Of a stretch of DNA of 64,000 nucleotides, positions 32,170-43,544 are shown one piece after another. Made by a program: the position numbers and the translations under genes. Under the pieces are notes generated by a model, which worked only from the letters and a program-made list of their open reading frames with translations, had not been told where the DNA came from and searched no databases. The DNA is from Durusdinium trenchii (taxonomy: Eukaryota > Sar > Dinophyceae > Suessiales > Symbiodiniaceae). Position 1 is the stretch's first letter, and each line of letters starts with the position of its first letter. The stretch spans positions 296,351 through 360,350 of the forward strand of contig CAXAMN010004025.1 in assembly GCA_963970005.1 (NCBI GenBank), in the 5' to 3' direction.

Positions 32170-33873
32170 ATGACACACCTGGAGCAAGCCTGGAGCCAAC
32201 TTCATGAACAGCTCCAAACCAAACAGCATCCATGGTACACTGTCCGTGGACCACTGGCGGCGACCATTGCGCACCTCCGCGAATGGAATTGGCAGGTCGA
32301 ACAACTACATCGATGGACAAGACCAGCCACACAGATCCTCCAAAACAACGAGCTCAGCCTCCAAGACCCATGGTGGAAGGTTGAACGAACCCTCCAACAA
32401 GAAGCCAGAGACCAGAGAACAGCGCGACTAGCACACAAGCCTCACTATCAACACCTGCTCTGGCACCCATACAGACAGATGATCAAGCAGCTGCCTGCTG
32501 ACCTACGACCACACCTCAAGACCTGGGTTCAAGCAGCCATCCATTACAAAGAAGCAGGCACCACGAAGATGTGCCCTCTGCGTCAAGTGCCAGCCACACC
32601 AAAGCACATCATTTGGCTGCGCAAGTGGCATCAAGGACAACAACACAATTTGCTACCTCCGGATTGGGCAAACAGGCTCCTGAATCATAATGAAGAACCA
32701 TTATGGACCTCCGGGTGGGTACCTTTGGAACCACAAGAACATCACCAATGCCCACACCCATACCAAGGGCATGGCAAACGGCAAGACCTGCAGATCCTCT
32801 CCCCAGGCCAATACCAAGGTTGGGCTTTCACGTTGGATGCCACACCGTCCAACTACGACGTGCGCAGTCAGGTTTGGGCGTTTGGACTTTGCATACACCA
32901 TCTCTCCATGGGCCAATTGCAACGACTCGCAGCCACAACAGGCATTCCGGAGCCACCACACACACAAAAACCAGGCCACTGCTTGCCGGATTGGTGGCTT
33001 TGGCCAAGCATACCAACACCGCACTCACCACAGTATGGGCAGTGTGGACCAACCCTAGCCAGCGAGGCCCTTATCAGGACATTCTGCAACATGTCACTGA
33101 GCGAGACTACCAGAGAGTCACAGTCTAATATACACCAAGAGCCACAACTTCGCAGGAGACAACGAGATGCAGCCTTGACTGCATGGGAACGAGCGAGCAG
33201 TCTCAATAACAAGAAGCTCACCGAGTGGCAACAGGTGCTTGATGACGACCACATGCTCATCTACAGCCATGCAGCTGAGAGATTGGCAAAGATCTACAAC
33301 AACAAGGAGCACTACATACACCACAAGCCCACCAGACAACTTGGCAAGCACGCAAAACAATACAAGAAACAGCTTGTGGGCCAATGCACCAGACCATGGC
33401 AATCACCACAACACAGGTGGGCGCCACGCAGAAGTGGATATCAATGTGGAGCGTGCGGGCAGCGTGTACACCAACACCTTACTGTCCAGGAGATTGAACT
33501 CAGACTCAAACAGGAATGTCCACAATTGACCCTGGATGAACAGTACCCTGAACAGGCCAGCCCTCACCAGGCAATGCCAAAGAAACAAACCAGAGCCCAG
33601 GTCATTAAGAACCTTCTGGAGGAACAAGCCCAGAGCCAACCAGAGCCCGCACAGCACCAATTTGAAGCCACTACCGGATACCTCCGCTGTGTCAAGTGTG
33701 GAACCAGCATACACAAGCGAGTCAATGAAGCAGCCTTCATGACACTCTGGCAGAAGGGAGAGAAAGTCTCGACAACAACGAATCATCCTCACTGGAGCTT
33801 TGAAGAAACCTTGCAAAGGAGCAGCCATCAGTGGATCACCACCGCTGCCAGAACTCTTCCGCAAACAGGCTGA
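32170..33873 (+). pseudogene. Copy A: post-RT region
   Basis: A 567-codon + frame. It includes MCPLRQVPATPKHIIWLRKW (the copy of the CPxC...H zinc motif, second Cys replaced by Arg), GWAFTLDATPSNYD, RRRQRDAALTAWERA, QCGACGQRVHQHLT and YLRCVKCGTSIHKRVNEAAF. A deletion removes the CxQCG half of the last zinc motif. Confidence 0.8.
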
Positions 33874-34261
33874 GCAAGCCACACAAAAGGCAAACAGCCA
33901 GGAGGACCCACAAGGGCAATCCCTTTCCAAGACAGAATCGGACAGGGCAGCCTACCAGCATCCAAGCACGGCCCCACGCCTGGAAGACACAATCCAGGCC
34001 TCACCCAGCCAGGGGCCCAACCGAAGACCCACGCCTTGCAGGTTACACTTCTCCACGGCACTCGACAGCCTGAACTCTGACACAACACCGGCTACCACTG
34101 CATTAGCCATGAACCCCAGCCAACAGACAGTGGGCCAAGATAGAGAACAGAAGAAGGCACGCCTCGACACAAACACCACAATGAGGACAGCGAGTGCCCA
34201 AGAACAAGGAGAAGAAGAGTCCCTGGCGGATGACGAACCTTTCAACGTGGACTTCTTTTGA
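33800..34261 (+). pseudogene. Copy A: C-terminal tail
   Basis: This frame overlaps the previous one and holds GSPPLPELFRKQAEQ and the conserved acidic end LADDEPFNVDFF before TGA at 34,259-34,261. Confidence 0.75.
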
Positions 34262-34330
34262 GACGGCAACACTGAGGCACAACGCCTAGAAAGCGGCCAA
34301 AGAGCCAAACCAGCAACTTTAGAAAAAGAA

Positions 34331-34485
34331 TACATACGTACATACATACGTTACGTTACGTTACATTACATTACATTACATTACCATACCATACCATACA
34401 ATACCAAACCATTCCACTCCATTACATTACCATACATACATACATACATCCATCCATACATCCATCCATCCATCCATCCATCCAT
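34331..34485. repeat. (CATA/GTTAC/ATTAC/CCAT)n microsatellite between copies A and B
   Basis: About 155 bp of ACATAC, GTTAC, ATTAC, ATACC and CATC units join the A-rich 3' end of copy A to the GGCTCAAG start of copy B. Confidence 0.95.
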
Positions 34486-34709
34486 GGCTCAAGGTTTCAG
34501 GTCTCAAGCTGGCACGCCCGCGTAAAGACCAGCTAGCGCAAGTCACCCGGCGTTGCACCACGTGATACAAAAAGATTGACACGGGCCTCACCGCCATATC
34601 CTCCCAAGAGTACCCCTTTCTTTGCCCGCAATAGTGTGGGACAAGTTCAAGGGCATCTCTTCTGCGAGATCTACGTCCTCGGCACCTCAACCTCCGGGAT
34701 TTTCCCAAC

Positions 34710-35537
34710 TTGGACTTCTCCTTTGTAGGTGTCTTTGACCAGATCGTGGACGGAGCCCTGATCTGCGCCATCCATCTAAAGAACCTCAAGGCCCTTGTCA
34801 AACCCCGGTTCAGGGATAATGACTTCCTGGTGCAGGGCCTACACACCTTGCAGCAAATCCAATTGTACCAATTGGATCTGGCAGGATCGGCTTACTCCAG
34901 GTACACGCTGCAGAAGGTGTGGGCTACCACCTCCCCAAGCACAGGCAAGGGCAAAGGCTATGGCAAGCCCAATAACAAAGTACCACGAGGCCCTCAGACA
35001 TGGCTTGAGACACCACCAGGACTTTCTAAGGTCCGGCCTATGAAGATCTCCAAGGTCCAACACGAGGCCACAGAATTACTTGCAGCAGCATGGACGACCT
35101 TACCAGAGGACACCCAGAGCAAGTTGCAGGCCATTGGTATTGGGCCCACAAAGCCAGAAGCACCAGCACTCCAAGATGTGTTGAAAACCCACATGGAGGC
35201 CTTGCCGCAACCAGTCCAAGAACTGGTCACCAAATTGACCACAGCAGAGCCATGTACTGAGAGAGAAATCGCTGCCAAACTCAAAGGCAGGGTGACGGAG
35301 TTGAAGAACCTCTCGATGAAAAAAACTCAGTTGCAAGGCCGCGTCGACCAGGTCAAAACCCAGTATGCAGCACTCCTTACGGATATGCAAGACCTTCAGG
35401 TCAAGCTCACAGAAGGACAGCAAGCCCTCAAATGTCTCTCAGAAGAGCACATGAAAGCTGTCAATCAGACGCCAGCACCCGCAGAGCTGCCATCTACGTG
35501 TGGCGAGGCCGAACAGATTCCTATCCTTTGTCCATAG
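34710..35537 (+). pseudogene. Copy B: N-terminal protein (zinc motif plus coiled coil)
   Basis: 275 codons. The cysteine region seen in copy C (CxxC-NWIWQD-CRxC) is partly out of frame here. The rest is clean, with a basic G/K/P-rich linker, a helical segment (ATELLAAAWTTLPEDTQSKL) and a coiled-coil stretch (MKKTQLQGRVDQVKTQYAAL). It gives the uninterrupted reading across the site where copy C has an 8-bp duplication. It ends prematurely after PILCP. Confidence 0.7.
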
Positions 35538-36089
35538 TCTGGGCATTTCACTGACTGAGGAACAGAAAACTCAGCTGCATGGCCTCTTGAAACGGCCCAA
35601 TCAAGAAGCCGAAGACTCAATGAAGCGCGGGAAAACCGAGGGCACACAGCTGACGCCTCCAGGACATTGCGGGTAACACTCACTTTTCGATGTTTGAGGG
35701 GTGGACTTTCCCAGTTCCGGACGATGACATCATGTCATGTGAAGGGCTTGCAAGTCCAAACTGTGGGCAAGTTTTTGAAGAGATCAAACCTCCGAAGACG
35801 CTTTTCAGTTGAACAGAGTCTTACACACACCACAATGGGATTGCCGTGCTGCACCAGGCTCACAGCAGCAGCCAGGCAGATCAGCTCCAATGTGTGCAAG
35901 GGAACATGCACAGATTACTGCTGAACCAAATACTTCAGGGGAGAGCCACGACACCAATGACGGGGAACAGTCATTTCATGGTGGACACGTGCACTTTCAA
36001 ACCAATTTTGATGCTCACAGAGCACCCTTTACAGAGCCAGCTGAGCCAACCTCCGGGATAGCCCATGGCACTGACTACCTCTCCATCTT

Positions 36090-36830
36090 AGGAGGGGCAG
36101 CATCCTTTGACGACACTGGGGGCAGTGCTACACAGAAGACTCCAACCATGCAGAACTATGCCACGGCCACTGACTGCATTTTGCAGAATCTCACAATGGC
36201 TGTTGGCAATCCCAGTGTAAGGTGCTTTGCCAATGCACCATGGCGGGCCTTCACGTGGGTTTGCGCCCTTCTCCGAGAGACCAGCACGCAACCTTGGGGA
36301 ACTCTACAGGAGGCAGTGCAGGAATCGCTGAATCAGTGGACATCCAAGCTCTGCCAGGCTTACGAGATCTTTGGAAACAACATGATCTCAATGTTCAAGG
36401 AGACGCCAGCCACTTTGTCAACTCCTTGTGGTTGCTGTCTCAAAGCCGAGCATTTCACCACCGCTTTGCTGAAATCAAGGAAGGGGGCTACCTCACGGAT
36501 CATGTCCAGCAACCCATCCTTGTTCCATATCCAGATGACTGGCCCGATGATGCGACGCTGCAGCAGCTTATCAACAACTGGGCCAACCAAGGCATGGGTC
36601 AATATCTGCTGGGTGACAAAAAGCTCCTGGTGTGTCATGTGACCAGGAACACCTGCATCAATGGGGTGATGACCAAACACCAGAAGCCCTTCAATCCTTA
36701 TGGCACCTTCAATATGCCACGCTCCTTGGATGGCTTTGCAAGATCGACTACTGAGTTTGTGCCAGCAGTGCTCATTTGCCATCCTCATCTATCGCGACCT
36801 CATGTGGCTAGCTGATGATGGGCAGGTACC
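36090..36830 (+). pseudogene. Copy B: USP-like (C19) protease region
   Basis: One frame holds the Cys box VGNPSVRCFANAPWRAFTW (about 36,200-36,260). Another holds GDASHFVNSLW, LLVCHVTRNTCINGV and FNMPRSLDGFAR. The segment with the catalytic His (QG...GHYF in A and C) is missing: LICH runs straight into a shifted ILIYRDLMW. The loss is about 39 bp between two GCCA(T/C)C repeats at about 36,780. Confidence 0.85.
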
Positions 36831-36939
36831 CACCCATCTGCCCAACTTGACACCAAGCTTGGCCAGCCAGATCACTCAAGTCTGGGCTGTGACAACTACT
36901 ACATGGACTCCCGCCACCGGAAGAGCCAGACTACGAGCC

Positions 36940-37640
36940 ACCTTTGCACCCAAGCCCCAACAAAAGGGCCCGTCTTGAACAAGACCACAATGTGCTTCAC
37001 TTTGGCAACGTCACAAATTTTTGCCGACAGGTGTTGGAGTGGTACTGGACGCGCAACAGCGGCATCTACATCTTTGCAGAAACCCACTTGGACCCACAGA
37101 AACACTTTGAGACATGCCAATACCTCACAGTCCGAGGCAGAACAGCGTTTGGCACACCGGCGGCACCAAACCAGGACAACACTGGCACACATGGTGGAAT
37201 GCTGGTCATTGCTGACCCGGCCAGTGGTGTCACTCAGTTTGAAGCCTACACCAACCAGGGCTGCGGATTTCAGAGCTTTTTGCGGCAAGCGACTGAAACC
37301 ACGATACTGGTCATTGGTTTGTACCTCCGAACTGGAGAAACTCTTCAAAGTGAGACAAATGCTGCCATCATGGCAAAGCTGTTGGCTCTGCTCACTCACA
37401 CTGCCCACCCCTTTGTGTGCATAGGGGATTGGCAAAACTCCCCAAGCTCCATGGCTGGCACGGTCTGGCTTCAAAACTTCACTTTGGCATCCTGGCACCT
37501 GACCACAGTGTCCTGTCTGGCAACACCATTGACTATGCCATTCTCCACAACACCCTGGCAGGAACCACCTCCTTGCTCACGGAATGGTCATGGAGGCCCC
37601 ATGCATTGCTCAAGCTCAAGCTAGACCTCGAGGCGGCTGC
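36940..37640 (+). pseudogene. Copy B: EEP endonuclease
   Basis: The frame 36,944-37,624 reads YIFAETHLDPQKHFE (catalytic Glu), HGGMLVIADPASGV, NQGCGFQSFLRQAT and CIGDWQNSP (GDxN block). A shift near 37,470 moves the rest (GNTIDYAILHNTLAGTTSL, WRPHALLKL) into another frame. Confidence 0.85.
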
Positions 37641-38546
37641 AGGGAGTATCGACAGATGCCATACTTCCCACCAATGCCAAAAGTGCCTGACATTGACTTC
37701 AGACCTTGGACAACCTACCAATCTCAGGCCCAGGTGGTTGAGCTATACGGCAATCCACCCAACAAGCCGGCACAAGCTTGGGCAGACTGGCTGTCCAAAA
37801 CAGAACAATACCTCTTGCAGGAGAACCCTTGGGCGGCTCAAGGACGTGGCTACCAGCTTCAAGTGGTCACAAAGCCCTTGGTCTCTCAGAACAAGCCACA
37901 CACGTGGCGCAAAGGACGACCAGCATTTTGGGAGCAGCTTCGGGCAGTTCTTCAACTTGCACTCCAACAACCTGCGACCACCAGCCATGGCCCTGTCCAA
38001 GGCTACACGCAGAGGATCCGCCATGCACACAGGCATTGGGTGAGGGCTCCAACCTGGGGGCAATTCCTTGATGCAAGTCATCACTGGCACCGATACAGGG
38101 ATCCTCATGCAGCTGAGCTACTTCTTCAGACAATCAATCACCAACTTCAAGAAGCCCAGCAGGAGGCCCATGAAGAAACTGCTCTTCAATATCGACAATG
38201 GCTACAAGAAGGCTACCAAAAAGGTCTCAAAGGACTCTTCAGAAGTTTGAAAAGCAGTGAGCTGGCCTGGGAAAGACCTTACCGGATGACCCCAATGCCG
38301 CAAAGAATGGATCAAAGGCTTGCTGACTGGGGCGGACTTTGGAAGATTCGACAGGACAACAACCCTAGCCCGAGGCCAAGTCTTCAGCAAGCAGCTTTAC
38401 AACAAGCAGCAGCCCAGGAAGTCACCAAAGCTCGAAAGCAACATGGCATCACTGTGCTGATGGATATGTCAACTTTCTGTGACACCATTATCTGGCCAGT
38501 TTGCAGCAAGAAGCGCTCAAGCTGGACTACCCACCACTATTGCTAG
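37584..38546 (+). pseudogene. Copy B: region between endonuclease and RT, plus RT remnant
   Basis: 320 codons carrying a conserved linker (WADWLSKTEQYLLQENPWAA, RSLKSSELAWERPYRMTP) and then RT motif A (HGITVLMDMSTFCDTI). Compared with copy C, about 400 bp with RT motifs 1 and 2 are gone at about 38,410. A shift follows at about 38,490. Confidence 0.8.
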
Positions 38547-38613
38547 AATTGGCCATGCAGCTTTACTGTGGTCCCAAGGATCCTGGCGGAGCAGGAAATG
38601 ACTCCTTTCTTCC

Positions 38614-40896
38614 ATGTTGATCATGGAGTACCAGCTGGATGCCCCGCAAGCACCTCTCCTCGCCAAGGCGGCCCTGGCGCCAGCGCTGATCCCATGGAAG
38701 GAACAGCACCCCAAAGCAAATCTTTCCAGCTGGGTAGACGATGTGGGCTTTGACCTCACTGGAGCAACAGCCTTGCAGGTGGCCAGACAAGCAGTTGAGG
38801 CCTATCGAGACCTACACCAGCGGCTCACCAGCTTGGGGCTGAAGGTCAATCCCAAAAAGACAGCCTTCATAGCCACAGATCGTGACACCGTGCATGCCCT
38901 CAAAGGCCCACTCCAGGAGCATGAACCACCAATCTCCGCTGTGATGAGGGACCTTGGAGTGGATCATCAAGCAGCCCGTCGACGGCGCATCCCAGTCTTG
39001 CGTCAACGCTTCCAAAAGGCCAAGCAAAGGAAGATCAAACTGAGGACATTGAAGATACCGGCCTTGAAGATCAGGCTACGCCTGCACAAAGGGGGCATCC
39101 AACCAGTAGCACTGTGGGGCATTGAGGCACAGGGCCTGGCACCACGCTACCGCACGGCACTCAGGCAGGCCCTTGCCACCCATCTCAGGCATCATGCCGG
39201 AGGCCTCCTGGACAGCACCTACGATTTGCACAGCAACAAATACATTGATCCGGGCGACCAAGTCATCTTGCACCACATCAAAACCATTCACACCCTTTAC
39301 CACAACTGGCCACCGGACCAAGTGACACACCTCGAGCAGGCCTGGACTGAAATCTCTCAGCAACTCAGCCAAAAGCAGCACCCGTGGTATGTGGTTAAGG
39401 GACCTATGGCTGCAGCCATAGCCTACATGAATGAATGGAACTGGCAAGTCCAAGACCTCCATCGATGGCAGAGGCCCAGTGGACCATACCTCCTTGAAGC
39501 CGAGCTCTCCCTGCAAGATCCTTGGTGGAAACTTGAACGGACCTTGCTACACGAGGCCAAAGCCCAACGCACCGCGAGACTGGCAAGCAAAGAGCACCAC
39601 AACCATCTGGTGGCAGGCCTCGACTGGCACATATACAGGAAGATGCTCCAGGCCATCCCAGGAGAGCACAAACCACACCTGAGGACTTGGACACAGGCCG
39701 CCATCCATTACAAGCAAGATGGCAAAGTCAAGCTCTGTCCCATTTGTAGCGTCCCTGCTACACCCAAGCATATTGTGTGGCTGTGTAAGTGGCACCACAA
39801 TCAGCAACACAAGCCAATGCCTCCAGAATGGGCGGAGCGGATCCTGTGCGAGGATGAAACACCTTCATGGACCGCCGGCTGGATCCCTCTTGAACCGCAA
39901 GAGCACAAGCAAGACAAGCAACAGTACCAAGGACATGGGGCGTGGCAAGATCTCCAACCACTTGCACCACATCAGCATCAAGGGTGGGCTTTCACTCTAG
40001 ATGCCACACCCTCGAGCTATGACCAGCGCGACCAGCTCTGGATCTTCGGCCTCTGCGTGCATCACCTGCCTTTGGGACAGCTGCACAGACTTGGGGCCAT
40101 CACTGGAGCCCCAGCCCCGCCGCACAACAAGGCCAGGGCACTCATGGAGGGTTTGGTTGCTTTGGCTAAGCACACCACTACGGCCGTAAGGGTCATAGTC
40201 CAGTTGGTCAGTGTCTGGGAGGCATGGACCCAGCCCCGTCACCGAGGACCCTTTCAAGACCAGCTCGAACATCTCACAGAGCAGGACTATCACAGGGTCA
40301 CAGTTTTGTATGTGTCCCGCAACACCAGGTCCCCAGAGGCCCCAGGCAGCGAACCCCAGCTACGCCGCAGGCAGCGGGATGCAGCACTGGCAGCATGGGA
40401 ACGGGCCAAGCAGTACCAAGACCGCAAGAGAACCGAATGGCAACAGGTCTTGGATGAGGACCATCAACTCATCTATACCCATGCCATCAGCCGCCTGGCC
40501 AAGATCTACAGTGACAAAGAGCATTACATCCACCAAAAGCCCAACAGGCATCAGGGCAAACAAACCAAGCAATACAAGAAGCACCTCATTGCAAAGTGCA
40601 GCAAGCCCTGGACGGCTCCCGCCCACCGCTGGGCACCTCATCGAAGTGGGCACCAGTGTGGAGCTTGTGGGGTAAGAGTGCACCAAGGGCTGACCGTGCA
40701 GGTCCTTGAAGAACGCCTCAATGAAGAATGTCCTCAGCTCACCATTGAGGAAAACATCACAGAGCCAGCGCAACCACACCAGCCCATGCCAAAGAAGCAG
40801 ACTAGAACGCAGGTCATCAAGCAACTCCGCAAGAAGAGATGCCACCACCACAGCAACATGAGCTTGCAGAAACAGCAGGCTACCTCCGATGCGTGA
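38614..40896 (+). pseudogene. Copy B: RT palm motifs C-D, zinc motif, RNase H-like and C-terminal zinc
   Basis: A 760-codon + frame, the longest in the window. It has NLSSWVDDVGFD (motif C intact), LKVNPKKTAFIATD (motif D), a thumb/linker region, KLCPICSVPATPKHIVWLCK (CPxC...H zinc motif), GWAFTLDATPSSYD, RALMEGLVALAKH and RRRQRDAALAAWERA (a possible RNase H-like arrangement), then GHQCGACGVRVHQGLT. It ends by a shift inside the last zinc region. Confidence 0.85.
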
Positions 40897-41352
40897 GGTG
40901 TGGCACCAATATACACAAAAGAAGCAATGAACAGGCCTTTCAAGACTTCATTCAAGGCAGGTGCTATGACCAGCCCTACGACACCGAGCATGCTGGCCAC
41001 AATAGCCACGCTTTATGGCAAAAAGGAAGCAAAGTCAACTGCACCCAATGTGGCATAACTTTGCATCTGGATGGACAGCAGAGGCTCATCCTCACGGCGG
41101 CTGTCAAAAAGCCTTCCAAAGGATCTCACAGTCAGAGCTCCACACCCCTGACTGAGATTTTCAGGAAACAGATGGAGCAGGCCTCTCAACACAGCTCATC
41201 TGAGTCATCAGGTGTTTCCAGCCCAAAGCCGCCAGAACACCATGCCAAGGAAGAGAAAGTCAACAAACCGACACTTGACCACAGAAGGCCAACACAGTTA
41301 GGAGAGGAAAGAAGGTGACCTAGCTGAAGCTTTCACCGTTGACTACTTCTGA
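40839..41352 (+). pseudogene. Copy B: C-terminal zinc motif and tail
   Basis: The frame holds YLRCVRCGTNIHKRSNEQAF and KVNCTQCGITLHLDG (a CxxC...CxxC pair), then TPLTEIFRKQMEQ. After a further shift it ends with the tail LAEAFTVDYF and TGA at 41,350-41,352. Confidence 0.8.
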
Positions 41353-41420
41353 GTCAAGTGAGCACCAAGCTTTAGCCGACCGACCACAAGGGTCTTGAGC
41401 ACTAACACTTTAGAAGAAAA

Positions 41421-41561
41421 AAATCCATCCATCCATACATTACATTACATTACATTACATCACATCACATCACATTACATTACATTCATACATACACACA
41501 CATACACACATACATACATACATACACATACATACAAACATACATACATACATACATACAT
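41421..41561. repeat. (CCAT/ATTAC/ATCAC/CATA)n microsatellite between copies B and C
   Basis: About 140 bp of CATCC, TACAT, CACAT and ACATACAC units, ending at the GGCTCAAG start of copy C. Confidence 0.95.
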
Positions 41562-41904
41562 GGCTCAAGCTGTGAGCGGTTCAAGGTGGCTCCCTTTCAT
41601 AAAGCCCACCTGGTGCGGACAGCCCCTTTCACCACGGTTGCTTGGTGAATAACCTGACAGACACCGCCGCAGACACCCACCTCGGCCAGCGTTCTTTGCC
41701 CGTGATCTAACGACCTCGAGCTCACCGCTTTGGTAGAGAGCTTTGGCACCTGGCAAGTGCTCGCCTGGCTTTATCCTCCAGCCCTTGCACAGCACTGGGG
41801 CTACAGCTCTGCCACTGAGAGCGGCCTGATCTTGACCGGGGACCTGATCCTTGCCATCAACGTGCATTACCACCTGACGAGAGACATCCCCAGCATCCTG
41901 CACT

Positions 41905-42429
41905 ATGACGACTAGCAACCCACCTACCTGGTGCAGAGCCTATGTGGTATGTCACAAATGCTCAAATTGGATTTGGCAAGACAAACTTCGACCAGATACC
42001 AGATGCCGCAAATGTTGCAATTGGTGGCCCTCATCGAGAGCAGGCATTGGCAAAGGCAAAGGTCAAGGCAGACCTCAACGATCCCATGATAGCTGGCGCA
42101 TGAGCTCCAATGAACTCCTTGATAAACCTCCGGGCCTTCAGAAGCTCAAGCCACTCAAGAAGACTATGCCTACGCAGGCTGCAAATGAGATCCTAGCCAG
42201 CACATGGGACGTCATCCCTGCTGAAGCGCAATCCAAACTCCAGACACTTGGTTTTGGACCGCCTCCACAAGAAGAGCCCATCCTACAAACCCATCTCAAA
42301 GAGCTCCCACAGGCAGTACAGGATGTTGTCAATAAGATGCACCAGCCCATCCCGGACACAGAGAAGGCACTGGCACAAAAGCTCAAAACACAAGTCACTG
42401 AGTCACTGAGCTCAAAAACATCTCGATGA
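41905..42429 (+). pseudogene. Copy C: N-terminal zinc-motif protein
   Basis: 174 codons. The start shows CRAYVVCHKCSNWIWQDKL, then DTRCRKCCNW, a four-cysteine CxxC...CxxC motif likely to bind zinc or nucleic acid. A basic G/K/Q-rich linker and a helical segment follow (NEILASTWDVIPAEAQSKLQ). The frame is cut at 42,427 by an 8-bp tandem duplication (CACTGAGT near 42,400) that copy B lacks, so the coiled coil in the next frame belonged to the same protein. Confidence 0.75.
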
Positions 42430-43544
42430 AGAAGGCACAGCTTCAGGCACGCCTGGATCAAGTCAAGAGCCAGTACGCCAGTATGCTTCAAGAGATGCAG
42501 GAACACCAAGCCAAGCTCACAGAAGGACAGCAAAAGCTCAAGACGCTTTCTGAGCAGTACATGCAGGCGGTCAACAAGACACCACCACCGACTGACCTTG
42601 AGCTGACTGATCCAGAGATTCCCATCCCAATGGCAGTTGAGACATTTGTCACGAGCTTGCGCATCAATTTGACTGCCGAACAACGCAGCCAACTTCACGG
42701 CCTCCTCAAGAGGCCAGGAAGCGACGTCGATGACCCAAGCGCAGGAAAACAGATGCAACCAATCTGCAAGCAGGAGGGGAGTGTGGGCAACAGCACTCAG
42801 AACCACATCCACGATTTCCCAGGTGTCGAGGTGCCAATACCTTGGGAAGAAATCGATTGGGCGCCATTTCATGGGGATTGCCGCGCTGCCTCAAGCCCAG
42901 CGCACGGGGACATGCAAGTGACATGTGCAGGGGACAAGTCACATACCCACCTGAATCCTTTTCAACAGCAACCACTTTTGGGGGACATCTCCAACAAGAG
43001 TACCAGGGGAAAAGCTCTTGAACACATGGAGACCACAAACATCCCAGACCCACACAGGTCTGACAATTTTGCTGACGTTTCTTCATCGACCTTGCCGCAT
43101 GGGCAGCTGCTGGGTGCACCTGGACCTGACGTTGTTTGCATCCACGGAAGAAGAAAGCCCACCAGTCAGGTGACACCAGCAGCCAAGCACGCTGGCAAGA
43201 TGGAACCTGCCTATGCCACCACTACAGAGGTCATCCTCCAGAACCTCACAATGACTGTGGGAAACCCAAGCGCCCGGTGCTATGCCAACGCCCCATGGAG
43301 GGCATTCACCTGGACCTGTGCTTTGTTACAGGAAACCAACACACAACCATGGGGAAACCTCAAAGAGGCCGTCCAAGAGTCCCTGGAACTTGCAGAGGCT
43401 GTGGACATCCAACAACTTCCGGGCTTGAGACCCATGTGGAAAAAACATGACCTCAACATCGAAGGTGATGCCAACCACTTTGTCAACACATTGTGGAATG
43501 CGTCCCAAACCCGGGCTTTCAGATCCAGCCAGGTGGCTATTTGA
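42426..43544 (+). pseudogene. Copy C: coiled coil and USP-like Cys-box region
   Basis: 372 codons. Residues 1-55 form a coiled coil (QLQARLDQVKSQYASMLQEM). PMAVETFVTSLRINLTAEQR is a block shared with copies A and B. After a variable linker comes the USP Cys box VGNPSARCYANAPWRAFTW, with the candidate nucleophile codon at 43,278-43,280, then NIEGDANHFVNTLW, equivalent to the USP QDAxEFLxxLL block. In C19 enzymes this Cys attacks the isopeptide bond of ubiquitin. A shift at about 43,530 moves the rest of the domain to the next frame. Confidence 0.85.

Larger units (their letters stand above)
27984..34330 (+). mobile_element. Non-LTR retrotransposon, copy A (heavily degraded)
   Basis: A full-length but degraded copy of the element best seen at 41,562. 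It starts with GGCTCAG next to microsatellite and ends with TTTAGAAAAAG followed by ATACATACG. The domain order is as in copy C: an N-terminal zinc remnant (SCSNWIWQDK near 28,180), USP-like domain, EEP endonuclease, RT, C-terminal zinc region. Many frameshifts, an inserted foreign segment at 30,857-31,235 and a mutated RT catalytic motif (WVGD instead of WVDD near 31,600) make it inactive. Confidence 0.9.
34486..41420 (+). mobile_element. Non-LTR retrotransposon, copy B
   Basis: Begins GGCTCAAG (34,486-34,493) and ends in TTTAGAAGAAAAAAAT before the next microsatellite. The N-terminal frame and the C-terminal 760-codon frame are intact. The centre is broken by frameshifts, an in-frame loss of the USP catalytic His, and a deletion of RT motifs 1-2. 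The catalytic WVDD of RT is intact (DD codons 38,737-38,742). Confidence 0.92.
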
